The notes under the pieces are model-generated. The model had not been told where the DNA came from. It saw only the letters and a list, made by a program, of their open reading frames with translations, and made no database searches. A program made the translations under genes and the position numbers. A stretch of 64,000 nt of DNA from Caballeronia megalochromosomata (GTDB taxonomy: Bacteria > Pseudomonadota > Gammaproteobacteria > Burkholderiales > Burkholderiaceae): assembly GCA_001580565.1 (NCBI GenBank), contig LRBF01000032.1, forward strand, positions 1 through 64,000, written 5' to 3'. Shown piece by piece: positions 46,900-58,231 of the stretch; within the stretch, counting starts at the first letter, position 1, and each line of letters opens with the position of its first letter.

Positions 46900-48369
46900 A
46901 TGTTTCTCGGCATTGACCTCGGCACGACCGAGTTGAAGGTCCTCTTGCTCTCAAGCGACGGAAGTATCGTCGGTACCGCTCGTCATCCGTTGGAAATCTC
47001 ACGGCCGCGACATCGGTGGTCAGAGCAGGACCCCGACGACTGGTGGCAAGCCACGAGAATTGCGCTTTCAACGCTACGCAATAACCATCCCGATGCGTTT
47101 GCTAGCATACAGGCCATTGGCCTGTCAGGTCAGATGCACGGTGCTGTTCTGCTGGGCGCAAATGACCAACCGTTGCGCCCCGCGATACTGTGGAACGATA
47201 TGCGGAGCGCCAGCGAATGCGCCGAACTCGAAGCACGCGCGCCGAGACTGCGCGAGATAGCAGGCAATTGCGCGATGCCTGGACTCACTGCACCGAAGCT
47301 GCTCTGGCTGGCGCGTCACGAGCCTGAATGTTTTCGAAAGTTGTCGTGCGTGCTGCTACCGAAGGATTACATTCGCCTGCGCTTAACCGGTGACAAGCTT
47401 ACTGATGCGTCTGATGCGTCGGGAACGCTTTGGCTAGACGTTGAACGGCGACAGTGGTCCGACGAGCTTCTACATGCTTGTGACATCACACAGACGCAGG
47501 TTCCTCCGATTCTGGAGGGATGCCAAGCATGCGGCGGCGTCCTTTCAAGCGTTGCTAGCGAACTCGGCTTGCCGCCAAACGTATTGGTTGCAACGGGCGG
47601 AGGCGACACGGCGACAAGCGCGCTCGGTGTCGGAGCGACGGAGCCGGGAGAGGGCTTCTTGTCTCTGGGTACGTCCGGCGTCCTTTCCGTCGTCACCGAG
47701 CGTTTCCGACCGAGCCCGGAACTGGGATTGCACGCACTTTGCCACGCTATTCCAGATAGATGGCACCGAACAAGCGTCGTGCTATCCGCGGCTAGCTGCA
47801 TTCGTTGGATTTGCAAACTCACTTCCGCTGACGAACTATGTTTGCTAGCTGAGGTCGAAACTCTCTGCGCAAACGCTCGGGCAAAAGCGCCCTTGTTTCT
47901 GCCGTACCTTTCCGGCGAAAGGACGCCTCACAATGACCCATACGCCCAAGGCGTGTTCTTAGGACTTTGCGATTCGACCGACCGAGCCACTCTTGCTTAT
48001 TCGGTTCTCGAGGGCGTGACGTTTGCTTTGACGGACGGCCTCGATGCTCTCCGTGCGGACGGCACCCGCGAAACCTCAATCAGTCTCATCGGTGGCGGTG
48101 CACGCAGCACATTCTGGACGCAATTGATTGCTGACGCGTTTGGAGTTCCGATACGTCGTGTGCCTGATGCCCAGTGCATCGCTGCGCTCGGAGCGGCACG
48201 CCTCGGATGGTTAGCAGCTGACGGCGATTTCTCGGTCGTGGTCAGTCCGCCAACCGCATTGCAGGAATTCGTTCCGGACGTTGAGCGGCATTCGATACTT
48301 TCGGACCGGCTAGCGTCGTTCCGAACTCTATATCAGCAACTGCAGCCAGTATTCTCGACGCGAACTTGA
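46900..48369 (+). CDS. xylB: Xylulokinase (FGGY family)
   Basis: Phosphorylates D-xylulose to xylulose 5-phosphate. The 489-aa protein has the FGGY elements LGIDLGTTELKVLLL at the N-terminus, GLSGQMHGAVLL, the DASDASGTLWLDV segment with ligand Asp, the GGGDTATSALGVG motif and ISLIGGGARSTFW. These resemble xylulokinase more than glycerol or gluconate kinase. An ABC or other sugar transporter is not in the window. The start at 46900 has a weak ribosome-binding site. Confidence 0.88.
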   Translation: MFLGIDLGTTELKVLLLSSDGSIVGTARHPLEISRPRHRWSEQDPDDWWQATRIALSTLRNNHPDAFASIQAIGLSGQMHGAVLLGANDQPLRPAILWNDMRSASECAELEARAPRLREIAGNCAMPGLTAPKLLWLARHEPECFRKLSCVLLPKDYIRLRLTGDKLTDASDASGTLWLDVERRQWSDELLHACDITQTQVPPILEGCQACGGVLSSVASELGLPPNVLVATGGGDTATSALGVGATEPGEGFLSLGTSGVLSVVTERFRPSPELGLHALCHAIPDRWHRTSVVLSAASCIRWICKLTSADELCLLAEVETLCANARAKAPLFLPYLSGERTPHNDPYAQGVFLGLCDSTDRATLAYSVLEGVTFALTDGLDALRADGTRETSISLIGGGARSTFWTQLIADAFGVPIRRVPDAQCIAALGAARLGWLAADGDFSVVVSPPTALQEFVPDVERHSILSDRLASFRTLYQQLQPVFSTRT

Positions 48370-48554
48370 AGCGTTTTGGTGGAGTCCTGCATTGCAAGGC
48401 CCGCCTGCACCTGCCTCCGGAGACGATACAGTACAGGGGACTCGCCCGACAGGTGGTACGCGCCATCTTCAGCCCGGACACTTCAAAGCAGCTTACTCAG
48501 CGCCGTGAAAACATCCCTAGACCGAGCTGACTCTCCCTCTCACGCGCGCGTAAA

Positions 48555-48593
48555 GAGGCTTCTTTCCTTTCTTGTTTAGGAAGAAGCTTCCTC
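48555..48593. terminator. Hairpin downstream of xylulokinase
   Basis: GAGGCTTCTTTCC pairs with GGAAGAAGC(TT)CCTC across a T-rich loop. It lies between convergent xylB and the amidase gene. The right arm is not followed by a T-run. Aside from this and the next hairpin, 48370-48760 holds nothing that I can support. Confidence 0.45.
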
Positions 48594-48639
48594 GTGGGTG
48601 CGAGCTCTTTATAAGTTCTAGCGAGACGCATTTATACAA

Positions 48640-48691
48640 GGGAGGCCGACCTACATACCAGCCGCAGCGAGTTCGCGGATGCCGGCCTCCC
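48640..48691. repeat. Inverted repeat GGGAGGCCG/CGGCCTCCC
   Basis: A 9-bp perfect inverted repeat spans 52 bp with a 34-nt centre. It lies 70 bp past the amidase stop. It could be part of a terminator or a recombination-site remnant. Confidence 0.4.
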
Positions 48692-48760
48692 TGCGCAGCC
48701 ACACGGATGCAATTTTCCGTCCGAGCGAACGGTTGCTGCCATCAAAAGCTAGACGGCGCT

Positions 48761-50332
48761 TCAGACGTTTGGCGCCGCTAACACGCCGAGCAGCTTTTCA
48801 ACAGCCATGCCAATGGAGAGCAGCCTCTTATCGCTCCCAACGGGGCCGTCGAGAGCCAATCCGACGGGCAGGCCTGAGGCGGTGCGGCCAGCCGGGACCG
48901 TGACACCCGGTATGCCGGTGATGCTGCCGGGGTCGGCATTTCTGATGAACGTGCCGAATTCGTCGACCGGAGGTCCGCCATTGACGCTGACGGTCGACGA
49001 ACCGTTGACGGGGTCGATGGGCACAGCGGGGAGCGGTGTCATCGGGGCGAAGATAGCGTCGATTCGGTTCGACGCGAAATAGGCATCGAAGAGCGCACGC
49101 ATCTGCGGACGATAGACGTTCACTGCGTCTGAGTAAGCCGCTGCGGATTCGGCGGACCCAACGTTCGCAAACCCGCCTTTGACGTCGGGACTAGCAATCG
49201 CGGCGGAGATTTGAGCGAGCGTGATATCGCTGCCACCACTAGCTGCCAAGTAACTCGGAATCTCGAGCGAGGCCTCGTGAAACACCACGGTGAAACCAAC
49301 CTTCGCGCCCAGGTCGCGAATGGTGGGCAGGTCGACAGGGACGAATGTCACGCCAGCAGCCTGAAGTTTCGCTTTTGCTGCATTCATTATTTGCAGCACC
49401 TCGTCGTCCATTACGTCCCAGTACGTCGCCGGGATGCCGAATCGCAATCCGCTCAGCGAAGTCGCCGTCGGCACCTCGGTGCCGGTGATGACAGCGTCGA
49501 GAAGCGCGACGTCTTCGAGGGTGCGACCCATAGGCCCAACCGTGTCACGCGTATGGCTGAGCGGAAGCACACCAGTGCCGTCATAACGGCGCTCTGCGCC
49601 GCCATTGCCAACGGAGGGACGCAATCCCGCGATGCCGTTTAACGCCGCGGGGATACGAACAGAGCCGCCCGTATCTGTGCCCAACCCTACCGGTGCCATT
49701 CGGGCCGCGATTGCAACGCCCGTCCCACCTGAAGAGCCGCCCACCATCCGGTTCGTGTCATAGGGATTGCGCGCGAAGCCAGCGAATGGCGAGAAGTTGG
49801 TGGTTGTTATGCCGAACGCGAGCTCGTGCATGTTGGCTTTGCCAAGGACGATAGCGCCCGCCGCGAGCAGTCGCTGAAGAACGACCGCATCGTTGTTTGG
49901 CTGGAAGTTCTGCAAACGCGGCGTGCCGCCCGTCGTGGGAAGGTTCTTCGTGTTGATGTTGTCTTTGACAACGATGGGCAGGCCAGCCAATGGCGGCAGC
50001 TTTTGCCCGGCCGCACGTGCCGCATCGACCGCGCGTGCAGAAGCGATGGCACCTTGGTTGAGCGTGATGAAAGCGTGAAGGTTGGACAGCGAGCTTGCTC
50101 GTCCCAGCAGTGTACGGACATACGTCTCAGCCGACAGCTGGCCGGATGCCATCGCGGAAACGGCCTGCGTTGCCGTCAGCGACAACTGCTGTGACTGGTC
50201 GGTCGACAAGGGTGAGGATGAGTCGCTTCCTCCACCGCATGCCGAGAAGCCCGCCCCGACGGCGGGTGCTAAAGCGAGGGAACCTACGCGAGTAACGAAG
50301 GTACGTCGACTCATCGATTTGGGCTTATTCAT
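48761..50332 (-). CDS. Exported amidase (possible mandelamide amidase)
   Basis: A 523-aa amidase-signature enzyme with the Ser-Ser-Lys triad Lys123 (in VVKDNIN), Ser200 (in GGSSGG) and Ser224 (in TDTGGSVRIPA). The N-terminus, SRRTFVTRVGSLALAP, is a twin-arginine signal and ends in a lipobox-like FSAC, so the mature enzyme is probably a lipoprotein on the outer face of the cytoplasmic membrane. As last gene of the mandelate operon it may free mandelate from mandelamide, as MdlY does in Pseudomonas putida; the substrate here is inferred. Confidence 0.85.
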   Translation of the reverse strand: MNKPKSMSRRTFVTRVGSLALAPAVGAGFSACGGGSDSSSPLSTDQSQQLSLTATQAVSAMASGQLSAETYVRTLLGRASSLSNLHAFITLNQGAIASARAVDAARAAGQKLPPLAGLPIVVKDNINTKNLPTTGGTPRLQNFQPNNDAVVLQRLLAAGAIVLGKANMHELAFGITTTNFSPFAGFARNPYDTNRMVGGSSGGTGVAIAARMAPVGLGTDTGGSVRIPAALNGIAGLRPSVGNGGAERRYDGTGVLPLSHTRDTVGPMGRTLEDVALLDAVITGTEVPTATSLSGLRFGIPATYWDVMDDEVLQIMNAAKAKLQAAGVTFVPVDLPTIRDLGAKVGFTVVFHEASLEIPSYLAASGGSDITLAQISAAIASPDVKGGFANVGSAESAAAYSDAVNVYRPQMRALFDAYFASNRIDAIFAPMTPLPAVPIDPVNGSSTVSVNGGPPVDEFGTFIRNADPGSITGIPGVTVPAGRTASGLPVGLALDGPVGSDKRLLSIGMAVEKLLGVLAAPNV

Positions 50333-50423
50333 TGACCGTCTCCAAGTCTACAGCTTTCCAGCCGTGTTGTTTAACCCGCTGCCGGCGCTGAGCCCTTAAC
50401 AGGTAACGTTGCTTATATGTGGG

Positions 50424-51887
50424 TTAGAACGGATATTGGATGGGCTTGTCGGTGAGGCTGACCCATTGCGTTTGGGTGAACTCGTGCACGTTTGCAGGGC
50501 CACCGAAGCGACCACCGTTGCCCGACGCCCCCATCCCGCCAAAAGGAACGTGGAATTCGTTGTTCACCGTTTGGTCATTGACGTGCACCATGCCGGCGCG
50601 TATCCGCGCGGAGAGAGCAAGGCCACGCGACATCGATTGCGTGTGAATGGCGGCGGCCAGCCCGTACTGGGACGAGTTGACGAGTTCCACGGCTTCTTCA
50701 TCGCTATCGAAGACAGTGATGGGCGCGATGGGACCGAAGATTTCCTGCTCGTACGCGGGCATCCCGGGTTTGACGCCTGCAAGGACCGTCGGCTCGTAGA
50801 AGAGGCCGCTATAACGCCCACCAGCCAGAACGGTTGCGCCGGCGCTCACGCTCGTTTGCACGATGTTGTCGATTCGGTCCCGCTGCTTCTGGTTAATCAG
50901 CGGCCCCAGATGCACCTGCTCTTTGGCGGGATTGCCGACCGCCAGACTACGAGCACGCTCGGCGAGCCGCTGTGCGTACTTCTCGGCGATAGAGCGATGC
51001 ACAAGGTGACGACCGGTCTGCATGCAGATTTGGCCCTGATGCAGGAACGAACCCCATGCGCCGCTGGACGTTGCCGCTTCGACGTCCGCATCTTCCAGAA
51101 CGACGAGGGCGTTATTGCCGCCGAGTTCGAGCGCGACTTTCTTCAGCATGCGACCGCAGATTTCGCCGATGGAGCGGCCCACCGCTGTCGAGCCCGTGAA
51201 CGAAATCATGCCCACCTTCGGGTGACGCACGAGCGCGTCGCCTGCAGCCGGACCACCCGGAATCACGTGCAGCACACCTGCAGGCAAGCCCGCATCCTCG
51301 AAGACCTTGGCAAGCAATAGGCCACCTGCGACACCGCTCTGCGGGTCTGGCTTCAGGATGACGGCGTTGCCGAGCGCAAGAGCGGGCGCCACCGAGCGCA
51401 TCCCGAGAAGAATCGGGAAATTCCAGGGCGCGATAACGCCCACTACACCCACCGGTACGTGGCGGCAGATATTCATGCGACCAGGAATCGAGGATGGGTA
51501 AAGCGCTCCCTCGGGCTGCATGGGAATCGCAGCCGACATCTGCAATTGCTCATACGTGGCGTGCAGTTCCCATTCAGCCTTCGGCCGCGTCGAACCGCAT
51601 TCGCGAACGTTCCATTCGTTGATTTCCGGTGCACGCTCTTTCAAAAGTCGCGCTGCCTCTCGCATAACGGCCGCACGTTGGTCGAACGGCATTGCCGCCC
51701 AAGCCTCCTGAGCCTTCTTTGCCGAAACGACTGCGCTATCGATGTCTTCGGGCGAACCGACGCCAATCAATCCGATGTTCTCTCCAGTCGCCGGTTCGAC
51801 GACTGCCTGCGTTCCGCCCGCCGCAGTCTTCCATCCGTCGGAAAAGATGCGCCCGTTCCAAGCTTGCGACTCGCCAATATTGCTCAT
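50424..51887 (-). CDS. Benzaldehyde dehydrogenase (NAD+), XylC/AreC-like
   Basis: Oxidises benzaldehyde to benzoate, the last step of the mandelate pathway. The 487-aa aldehyde dehydrogenase has Asn156 (PWNFP), Glu254 (LELGGNN) and catalytic Cys288 (QGQICMQ). The length and the GQICMQTGRHLVH segment agree with aromatic aldehyde dehydrogenases of the XylC type rather than the shorter class 3 enzyme MdlD of P. putida. It lies 42 bp after the MFS gene and 91 bp before the amidase. Confidence 0.9.
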   Translation of the reverse strand: MSNIGESQAWNGRIFSDGWKTAAGGTQAVVEPATGENIGLIGVGSPEDIDSAVVSAKKAQEAWAAMPFDQRAAVMREAARLLKERAPEINEWNVRECGSTRPKAEWELHATYEQLQMSAAIPMQPEGALYPSSIPGRMNICRHVPVGVVGVIAPWNFPILLGMRSVAPALALGNAVILKPDPQSGVAGGLLLAKVFEDAGLPAGVLHVIPGGPAAGDALVRHPKVGMISFTGSTAVGRSIGEICGRMLKKVALELGGNNALVVLEDADVEAATSSGAWGSFLHQGQICMQTGRHLVHRSIAEKYAQRLAERARSLAVGNPAKEQVHLGPLINQKQRDRIDNIVQTSVSAGATVLAGGRYSGLFYEPTVLAGVKPGMPAYEQEIFGPIAPITVFDSDEEAVELVNSSQYGLAAAIHTQSMSRGLALSARIRAGMVHVNDQTVNNEFHVPFGGMGASGNGGRFGGPANVHEFTQTQWVSLTDKPIQYPF

Positions 51888-51929
51888 GCTATTTCTCCGT
51901 GATGCATGTTGATGCTTTACCCTGGAAGC

Positions 51930-53276
51930 TCACTTCGCCTGCGACGCAAGCGTATGCACCGGAATCTCAGCGCGCACGCGGCGGCTTGAAATCAGTAAGA
52001 CTGCGATGGCGGCAACGACTCCGGGCGCCGCAAATACGAGGAAGCTGAAGCTGATGGCGAATTTCTGGCTCAGGAGATATCCGCCAAGAGCGGGGCCAGC
52101 CATAGCGCCGAAGCGTCCAGCAGCTGCGGCCCAACCCACGCCAGTCGAACGGATGCCTGCCGGATAGAGCTGCGCGGCAAATGCATGAGCGATGCAGAGC
52201 GTTCCGATAGTCGTTGCGCCGGCTGCCATCAGCAGAATGTTCAAGACAATGGGCGACTGCCTGTAACCCAACAGCCCAATGGAAACGGCAGCTACTGCGA
52301 AAAAGAGAATCAACGTCGGCCTGCCACCGTAGCGGTCCGCCAGCCAGCCACTGCAGAGACCACCCAGGACCGCACCGATGTTCAGCGTAATCAGGAACGA
52401 GAGGCTCGAGCCCAAGGAGTAGCCGTTTGCAGCCATGAGCTTGGGCAACCACGTGTTAAGCCCATAGACCATCAACATGCACATTCCGAACGCGACCCAC
52501 AGAAACAGCGTGTCCAAGAGTCGACCATGGGAGAACAGTTCGACTGCACGCACACGCGTTTGCTCCACGTCCTCTTCCCCAGCTGCCAGACTCGCAGCAC
52601 TGCCTTGAAAGTCCGGGGCGTATCGGCGCAGAATCGGTTCTGCTTGTGCGAAGCGCTTTTGAGAAATCAGATAGCTGATTGACTCCGGCAGCCACTTGTA
52701 GAAGACCGGGAAGAACAGCAGCGGGATGCCAGCAATAAGGAAGTTGGCGCGCCAGCCGAATTCGGGTGTGATGGCTTTTCCGGTAAGAGCGGCAATGACA
52801 CCACCCACCGAGAAAAAGCTCAACATGACGGTAACCATGATGTTGCGCTTGCTGTGCGGCGACATCTCGGTGACCAGTGCCACGATATTCGGCACCATGC
52901 CGCCAAGGCCTACACCAGTCATAAATCGGCAGAGGGCAAATTCCGTCGTGTTGGTGCAGAAGGCGTTCCCGAAAGCCGCAATTCCAAACAGCACCAGGCA
53001 AAGGAGGATGATACGGCGGCGGCCGAATCTGTCAGAAGAGCTGCCCAATGTCAGGGCGCCCACCATCATGCCAAAGAGCGCGCTACTGCCGATGAAGCCT
53101 GCAGTGACCGGAGACAGCTCCCAATCATGCATGAGTTGAGGAAGGATTGACCCATAAATGACGAGGTCGTATCCGTCGAAAAGCATAAGCATCGAACACC
53201 AGAACATCACCATGAGATGGCGAGAGTTCAGGCGCGTGTTGAACAACGCGTCACCAGAGGGGGCGGGATGGTCCAT
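51930..53276 (-). CDS. Aromatic acid:H+ symporter (AAHS) MFS transporter
   Basis: A 448-aa inner-membrane transporter with about twelve segments. LFDGYDLVIYGSILPQL near residue 30 and GRRRIILLCLVLFG are typical of the BenK/PcaK family. TTTGGAGACAAAG precedes the ATG at 53276. It lies between mdlA and the aldehyde dehydrogenase, so it probably imports mandelate or benzoylformate. Confidence 0.9.
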   Translation of the reverse strand: MDHPAPSGDALFNTRLNSRHLMVMFWCSMLMLFDGYDLVIYGSILPQLMHDWELSPVTAGFIGSSALFGMMVGALTLGSSSDRFGRRRIILLCLVLFGIAAFGNAFCTNTTEFALCRFMTGVGLGGMVPNIVALVTEMSPHSKRNIMVTVMLSFFSVGGVIAALTGKAITPEFGWRANFLIAGIPLLFFPVFYKWLPESISYLISQKRFAQAEPILRRYAPDFQGSAASLAAGEEDVEQTRVRAVELFSHGRLLDTLFLWVAFGMCMLMVYGLNTWLPKLMAANGYSLGSSLSFLITLNIGAVLGGLCSGWLADRYGGRPTLILFFAVAAVSIGLLGYRQSPIVLNILLMAAGATTIGTLCIAHAFAAQLYPAGIRSTGVGWAAAAGRFGAMAGPALGGYLLSQKFAISFSFLVFAAPGVVAAIAVLLISSRRVRAEIPVHTLASQAK

Positions 53277-53292
53277 CTTTGTCTCCAAATGA

Positions 53293-53323
53293 GTACTAGC
53301 TCTTAGCGGCTTATGATTAGTAC
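53293..53323. promoter_or_regulatory. Inverted repeat GTACTA-N19-TAGTAC upstream of the AAHS gene
   Basis: The arms GTACTA and TAGTAC are separated by 19 bp in the 94-bp gap between mdlA and the transporter gene. The arms are short; it could be an operator or just chance. Confidence 0.3.
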
Positions 53324-53370
53324 AACGAATAGGTTTAAATTTATGCTGGTCCGAGAAGTTGGTGCTCTTT

Positions 53371-54450
53371 TTAAACTAGGAAACGACTTACGGCGTCCTC
53401 GTTCCAGCGGATTCCAGCGCCGGCCTCGTTGCCAAAGTGGGCCTCGCCATCTTTGAAATGAAGGTCCGGCTGGAGAACGGGCCCCGCTATGTCCATCTTT
53501 TCGAGCAAATGGGCGGTTGGGCTCACCGCGAGAACGTGCGCGCTAAATTCCTGGAAGATGTGGCTCGACATCGGCAAGCTACGTTGTTCTGCGATGGCAC
53601 TCGCTTTCATCCATCCTGTCACGCCACCGATTTTCATGAGGTCCGGCATGCAGAAGTCGCATGCGCCGCTGTCGACCGCTTTTTGCATCTCGTCCGGGCC
53701 GAACCAGTTTTCACCCATTTGAACCGGAATCTTCAGTACTTCGCGGATTGACGCGTGGCCTGCATAATCTTGCTGAAGCGTTGGCTCTTCAATCCACGCA
53801 ATCCCTTCAGCTTCCAACGCTCGGCCGCGACGCTTCGCCTCTGGCACCGACAGGCCCTGGTTGTAGTCGACCATCAACTGCGCCGCGTCACCTGTGACTT
53901 CTTTCAGCGCACGCACGACTTTCAAGTCGTACTCGAGCGTCGCGTAGCCGATTTTGGTCTTGACGGCCTTGAAGCCAGCTTCCACGGCGTCACGGGCGCG
54001 CCTTGTGCCCAGTTCCAGGTCGTCCATGCTGTGGCTGTCGTATGAAGGCAGCGGCCGTGCTTTACCGCCGAGCAATTCCACGAGTGGCAAGCGGTGGGCC
54101 TTGGCCTTCGCGTCCCACACGGCCATGTCGATGCCTGCGGTGGCAATACGCACGATGCCCGTGTTGCCGATGAGGCGGAAGCGAGCATTGAAGGCACGGT
54201 CGATGTCATGAGGTGACAGCGGCATGCCCTTAATCAGCGTCTCCAACTCGTCGACCATCTGAAGCGTAGGCTTCAGTGCAAGAGGGGTGTATGTGAACAC
54301 GTACGCGTGTCCGGTGACGTTCGCGTTCGTGAGCAGGTCAATCAGTACCAGCGGGGACGTAGCGACAGTGCCGACTGCCGTCTTGACCGGGTATTGAAGC
54401 GGCACGTTGACAGCGCGTGCACGCAGGTCAGTGATTTGAATTTCTTCCAT
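53371..54450 (-). CDS. mdlA: Mandelate racemase
   Basis: Interconverts (R)- and (S)-mandelate. The 359-aa protein has the same length and numbering as the P. putida enzyme: Lys164 and Lys166 in KTKIGY, metal ligands Asp195, Glu221 and Glu247, then Asp270 and His297 as the second catalytic pair and Glu317. The N-terminus ITDLRARAVNVPLQYPV also matches. It lies 12 bp after mdlB. All catalytic residues are kept, so it should be active. Confidence 0.96.
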   Translation of the reverse strand: MEEIQITDLRARAVNVPLQYPVKTAVGTVATSPLVLIDLLTNANVTGHAYVFTYTPLALKPTLQMVDELETLIKGMPLSPHDIDRAFNARFRLIGNTGIVRIATAGIDMAVWDAKAKAHRLPLVELLGGKARPLPSYDSHSMDDLELGTRRARDAVEAGFKAVKTKIGYATLEYDLKVVRALKEVTGDAAQLMVDYNQGLSVPEAKRRGRALEAEGIAWIEEPTLQQDYAGHASIREVLKIPVQMGENWFGPDEMQKAVDSGACDFCMPDLMKIGGVTGWMKASAIAEQRSLPMSSHIFQEFSAHVLAVSPTAHLLEKMDIAGPVLQPDLHFKDGEAHFGNEAGAGIRWNEDAVSRFLV

Positions 54451-54462
54451 GACGACAACCTT

Positions 54463-55635
54463 CTAAGCAGAAATGGAATCAGCGGTGCTGGGGTCACCGA
54501 CTTTGCACTGACCGCCGTTCCATAAGAAATCAGAGTTCAACTGGCTTGCCGATGGGCAGCCGACTTGCGCCAGCGTCGTGTCGATTTCGACCTTGAGGAG
54601 CGAGAGGACTGCGTCCACGCCGGCTTCTCCACTCGCTGCAAGCCCGTACAGCGTTGCACGTCCAAGAAGAACCGCACCTGCTCCCAGCGCAACGGCTTTC
54701 ACCACATCCGAACCGCGGCGAATGCCGCTATCGATGAAAACCGGAGCAGCAATACTCCTCGCCGTTTCCTGCAGCACTTCGACGGGCGCGATGGCGCTGT
54801 CAAGTTGCCGACCACCGTGGTTCGACAGAATCACACCATCTGCGCCGAGTTCGATGCAGCGCCGCGCATCGTCAGCTCGGCTGATGCCCTTAATCAGCAA
54901 TTTGTGCGGCCACAGGCCGCGGAGCCACTTCAAGTCATTCCACGCAAAACTGGCGTCCATCTGCCGGCTCATCAGCGCTGCTTGCAGCTCTGTGTCCTGC
55001 ACATCCTGGCTTGCAAAGTTCGCCAGTTGCGGCATGCCGTGTCTAACGAGGTCCAGCGACCAACGCGGATGAAGCGCGCCGTCAAGGATGGTCTTCGCTG
55101 AATACTTCATGGGCATCCCGAAGCCGTTCCTCATGTCGCGCTCGCGTTTGCCGTTAACCCCAACGTCGGTGGTCAGAATGAGCGTCGTGTAACCCGCATT
55201 CAGCGCGCGCTTGACGAGCAACTCGGCGAGCTTCCTGTGAACTACATACAACTGGAACCAGATTTCGCCGGTCGCTGCTTTTGCCACTTCTTCGATTGAA
55301 GCCGTCGAAGCGGTCGACAACGCAAACGGAATGCCGAACTTGCCAGCAGCGCGCGCGAGCGCGAGGTCGCCCTGCGGCCAGAAAATCCCGTTCAAGCCAG
55401 TCGGTGCAATAACAAGCGGCGCGCTCGCCGCCTTACCGAGGATGTTCACCTGCGTGTTGCGGGTACTGACGTCAACAAGACGGCGCGGCTGAAACTTGAT
55501 TGTCTCGAAAACATCTCGGTTGTGACGAAGACCAATTTCGTCTTCGGCTCCGCCTTCGAGATAGTCGAACACCATCTTGGGCAGCCGGGCCTTGGCGCTA
55601 GCGCGATAATCCGCGACGTTCACAAGCTTTTTCAT
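54463..55635 (-). CDS. mdlB: (S)-mandelate dehydrogenase
   Basis: FMN-dependent enzyme of the glycolate oxidase family that oxidises (S)-mandelate to benzoylformate. The 390-aa protein begins NVADYRASAKARLPKMVFDY and has the flavin Lys249 (LLIKG), the catalytic His273 and Arg276 in SNHGGRQLDS. P. putida MdlB is membrane-bound through an internal segment at about residues 177-215; the corresponding region here is present (YSAKTILDGALHPRW). It follows mdlC by 19 bp. Confidence 0.95.
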   Translation of the reverse strand: MKKLVNVADYRASAKARLPKMVFDYLEGGAEDEIGLRHNRDVFETIKFQPRRLVDVSTRNTQVNILGKAASAPLVIAPTGLNGIFWPQGDLALARAAGKFGIPFALSTASTASIEEVAKAATGEIWFQLYVVHRKLAELLVKRALNAGYTTLILTTDVGVNGKRERDMRNGFGMPMKYSAKTILDGALHPRWSLDLVRHGMPQLANFASQDVQDTELQAALMSRQMDASFAWNDLKWLRGLWPHKLLIKGISRADDARRCIELGADGVILSNHGGRQLDSAIAPVEVLQETARSIAAPVFIDSGIRRGSDVVKAVALGAGAVLLGRATLYGLAASGEAGVDAVLSLLKVEIDTTLAQVGCPSASQLNSDFLWNGGQCKVGDPSTADSISA

Positions 55636-55654
55636 GACACGCTACCTCTGCGCG

Positions 55655-57304
<1,650 letters not shown>

Positions 57305-57309
57305 TTAAA

Positions 57310-57324
57310 ATAGATGCCATCTAT
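57310..57324. promoter_or_regulatory. LysR-type box (perfect palindrome)
   Basis: ATAGATGCCATCTAT is a perfect 15-bp palindrome that contains the T-N11-A pattern of LysR-type regulator sites. It lies 14 bp before the lysR start and about 80 bp before mdlC, where a regulator could bind to control both. A weaker repeat GCAC-N11-GTGC (57252-57270) lies closer to mdlC. Confidence 0.78.
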
Positions 57325-57337
57325 ATAGGTGGTAGCC

Positions 57338-58231
57338 ATGAGCATTGACCTGAACCTGATTCGGACGTTCGTCGCAATCTATGAGACGCAGAGCGTTAGC
57401 GGCGCAGCGAAACGTCTGAGCATTACGCAGCCGTCAGTCAGTTACTCGTTGAATCGACTGCGGGACCTCCTTCACGACCCGCTATTCACCCGTAGCCGGG
57501 ACGGCATGGTCCCAACATTCAGCGCGACGCAGCTGTTCAGCTCGTTTAAAGCCGCACTGAACAGCATTGAATCGGCCATCTCAGCAACGCGACAGTTCGA
57601 CCCGTCGAGGTCGGAACGCACCTTCAGACTGGCACTCTCCGACCTGGGCGAGCTGTATTTCCTGCCCATCCTCGTTCGCGAGTTTCAGGCCATCGCGCCT
57701 TTCATCGGGCTCGAAATCGTACAGATTGACAGTAACCTTGTTGCTGAGTGGCTGCAGACCGGATATGTAGACGCTGTCGTAGGAAACCTGCAGTTTGTTG
57801 GCGGCGAGGCGAGAAAAGCGACTCTGTTCAAAGAAAGCTATTCTTGTCTGTTGAGCGCATCGCATCCGAGCATCGGCGATACCCTGACCTTAGAGCAGTT
57901 CGTGGCGGCAAATCACGTTGTGGTGGCACCTTTCACGGGCCATCATCTCGTCGAAGATGTGCTCAGCGAGATGGGACTCAAACGAAGGATTGTCCTCCGG
58001 GTTCCCCACTTCACCAGCCTCTTTTCCTCGATTGCAACGACGGACCTGGTGCTCGCGCTGCCAACGCGAGTCGCCAGAGCATTCGCAAGCGAAGGACGCA
58101 TGAAGGTCCTACCGCTTCCGTTCCAAATACAGCCCTTCGAGGTGAACTTGTACTGGTACCCGCACGCCGAGGACTCGGGCGCTCAGCAGTGGTTCTGCGA
58201 CACCGTAAGGGGTGCATTGAGTGACGTGTGA
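57338..58231 (+). CDS. LysR-type regulator of the mandelate operon
   Basis: A 297-aa LTTR with helix-turn-helix SVSGAAKRLSITQPSVSYSLNRL near the N-terminus and an effector domain like those of NodD/NahR-type regulators (PILVREFQAIAPFIGLEI). AGGTGG lies just before the ATG at 57338. Divergent from mdlC and adjacent to a palindromic LysR box, it most likely activates mdlCBA with mandelate or benzoylformate as inducer; that is inference. Confidence 0.9.
   Translation: MSIDLNLIRTFVAIYETQSVSGAAKRLSITQPSVSYSLNRLRDLLHDPLFTRSRDGMVPTFSATQLFSSFKAALNSIESAISATRQFDPSRSERTFRLALSDLGELYFLPILVREFQAIAPFIGLEIVQIDSNLVAEWLQTGYVDAVVGNLQFVGGEARKATLFKESYSCLLSASHPSIGDTLTLEQFVAANHVVVAPFTGHHLVEDVLSEMGLKRRIVLRVPHFTSLFSSIATTDLVLALPTRVARAFASEGRMKVLPLPFQIQPFEVNLYWYPHAEDSGAQQWFCDTVRGALSDV

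Noticed and set aside
53293..53323. GTACTA-N19-TAGTAC as an attachment site
   Set aside because: Arms are only 6 bp and the site lies inside the mandelate operon; kept as a weak regulatory candidate only.
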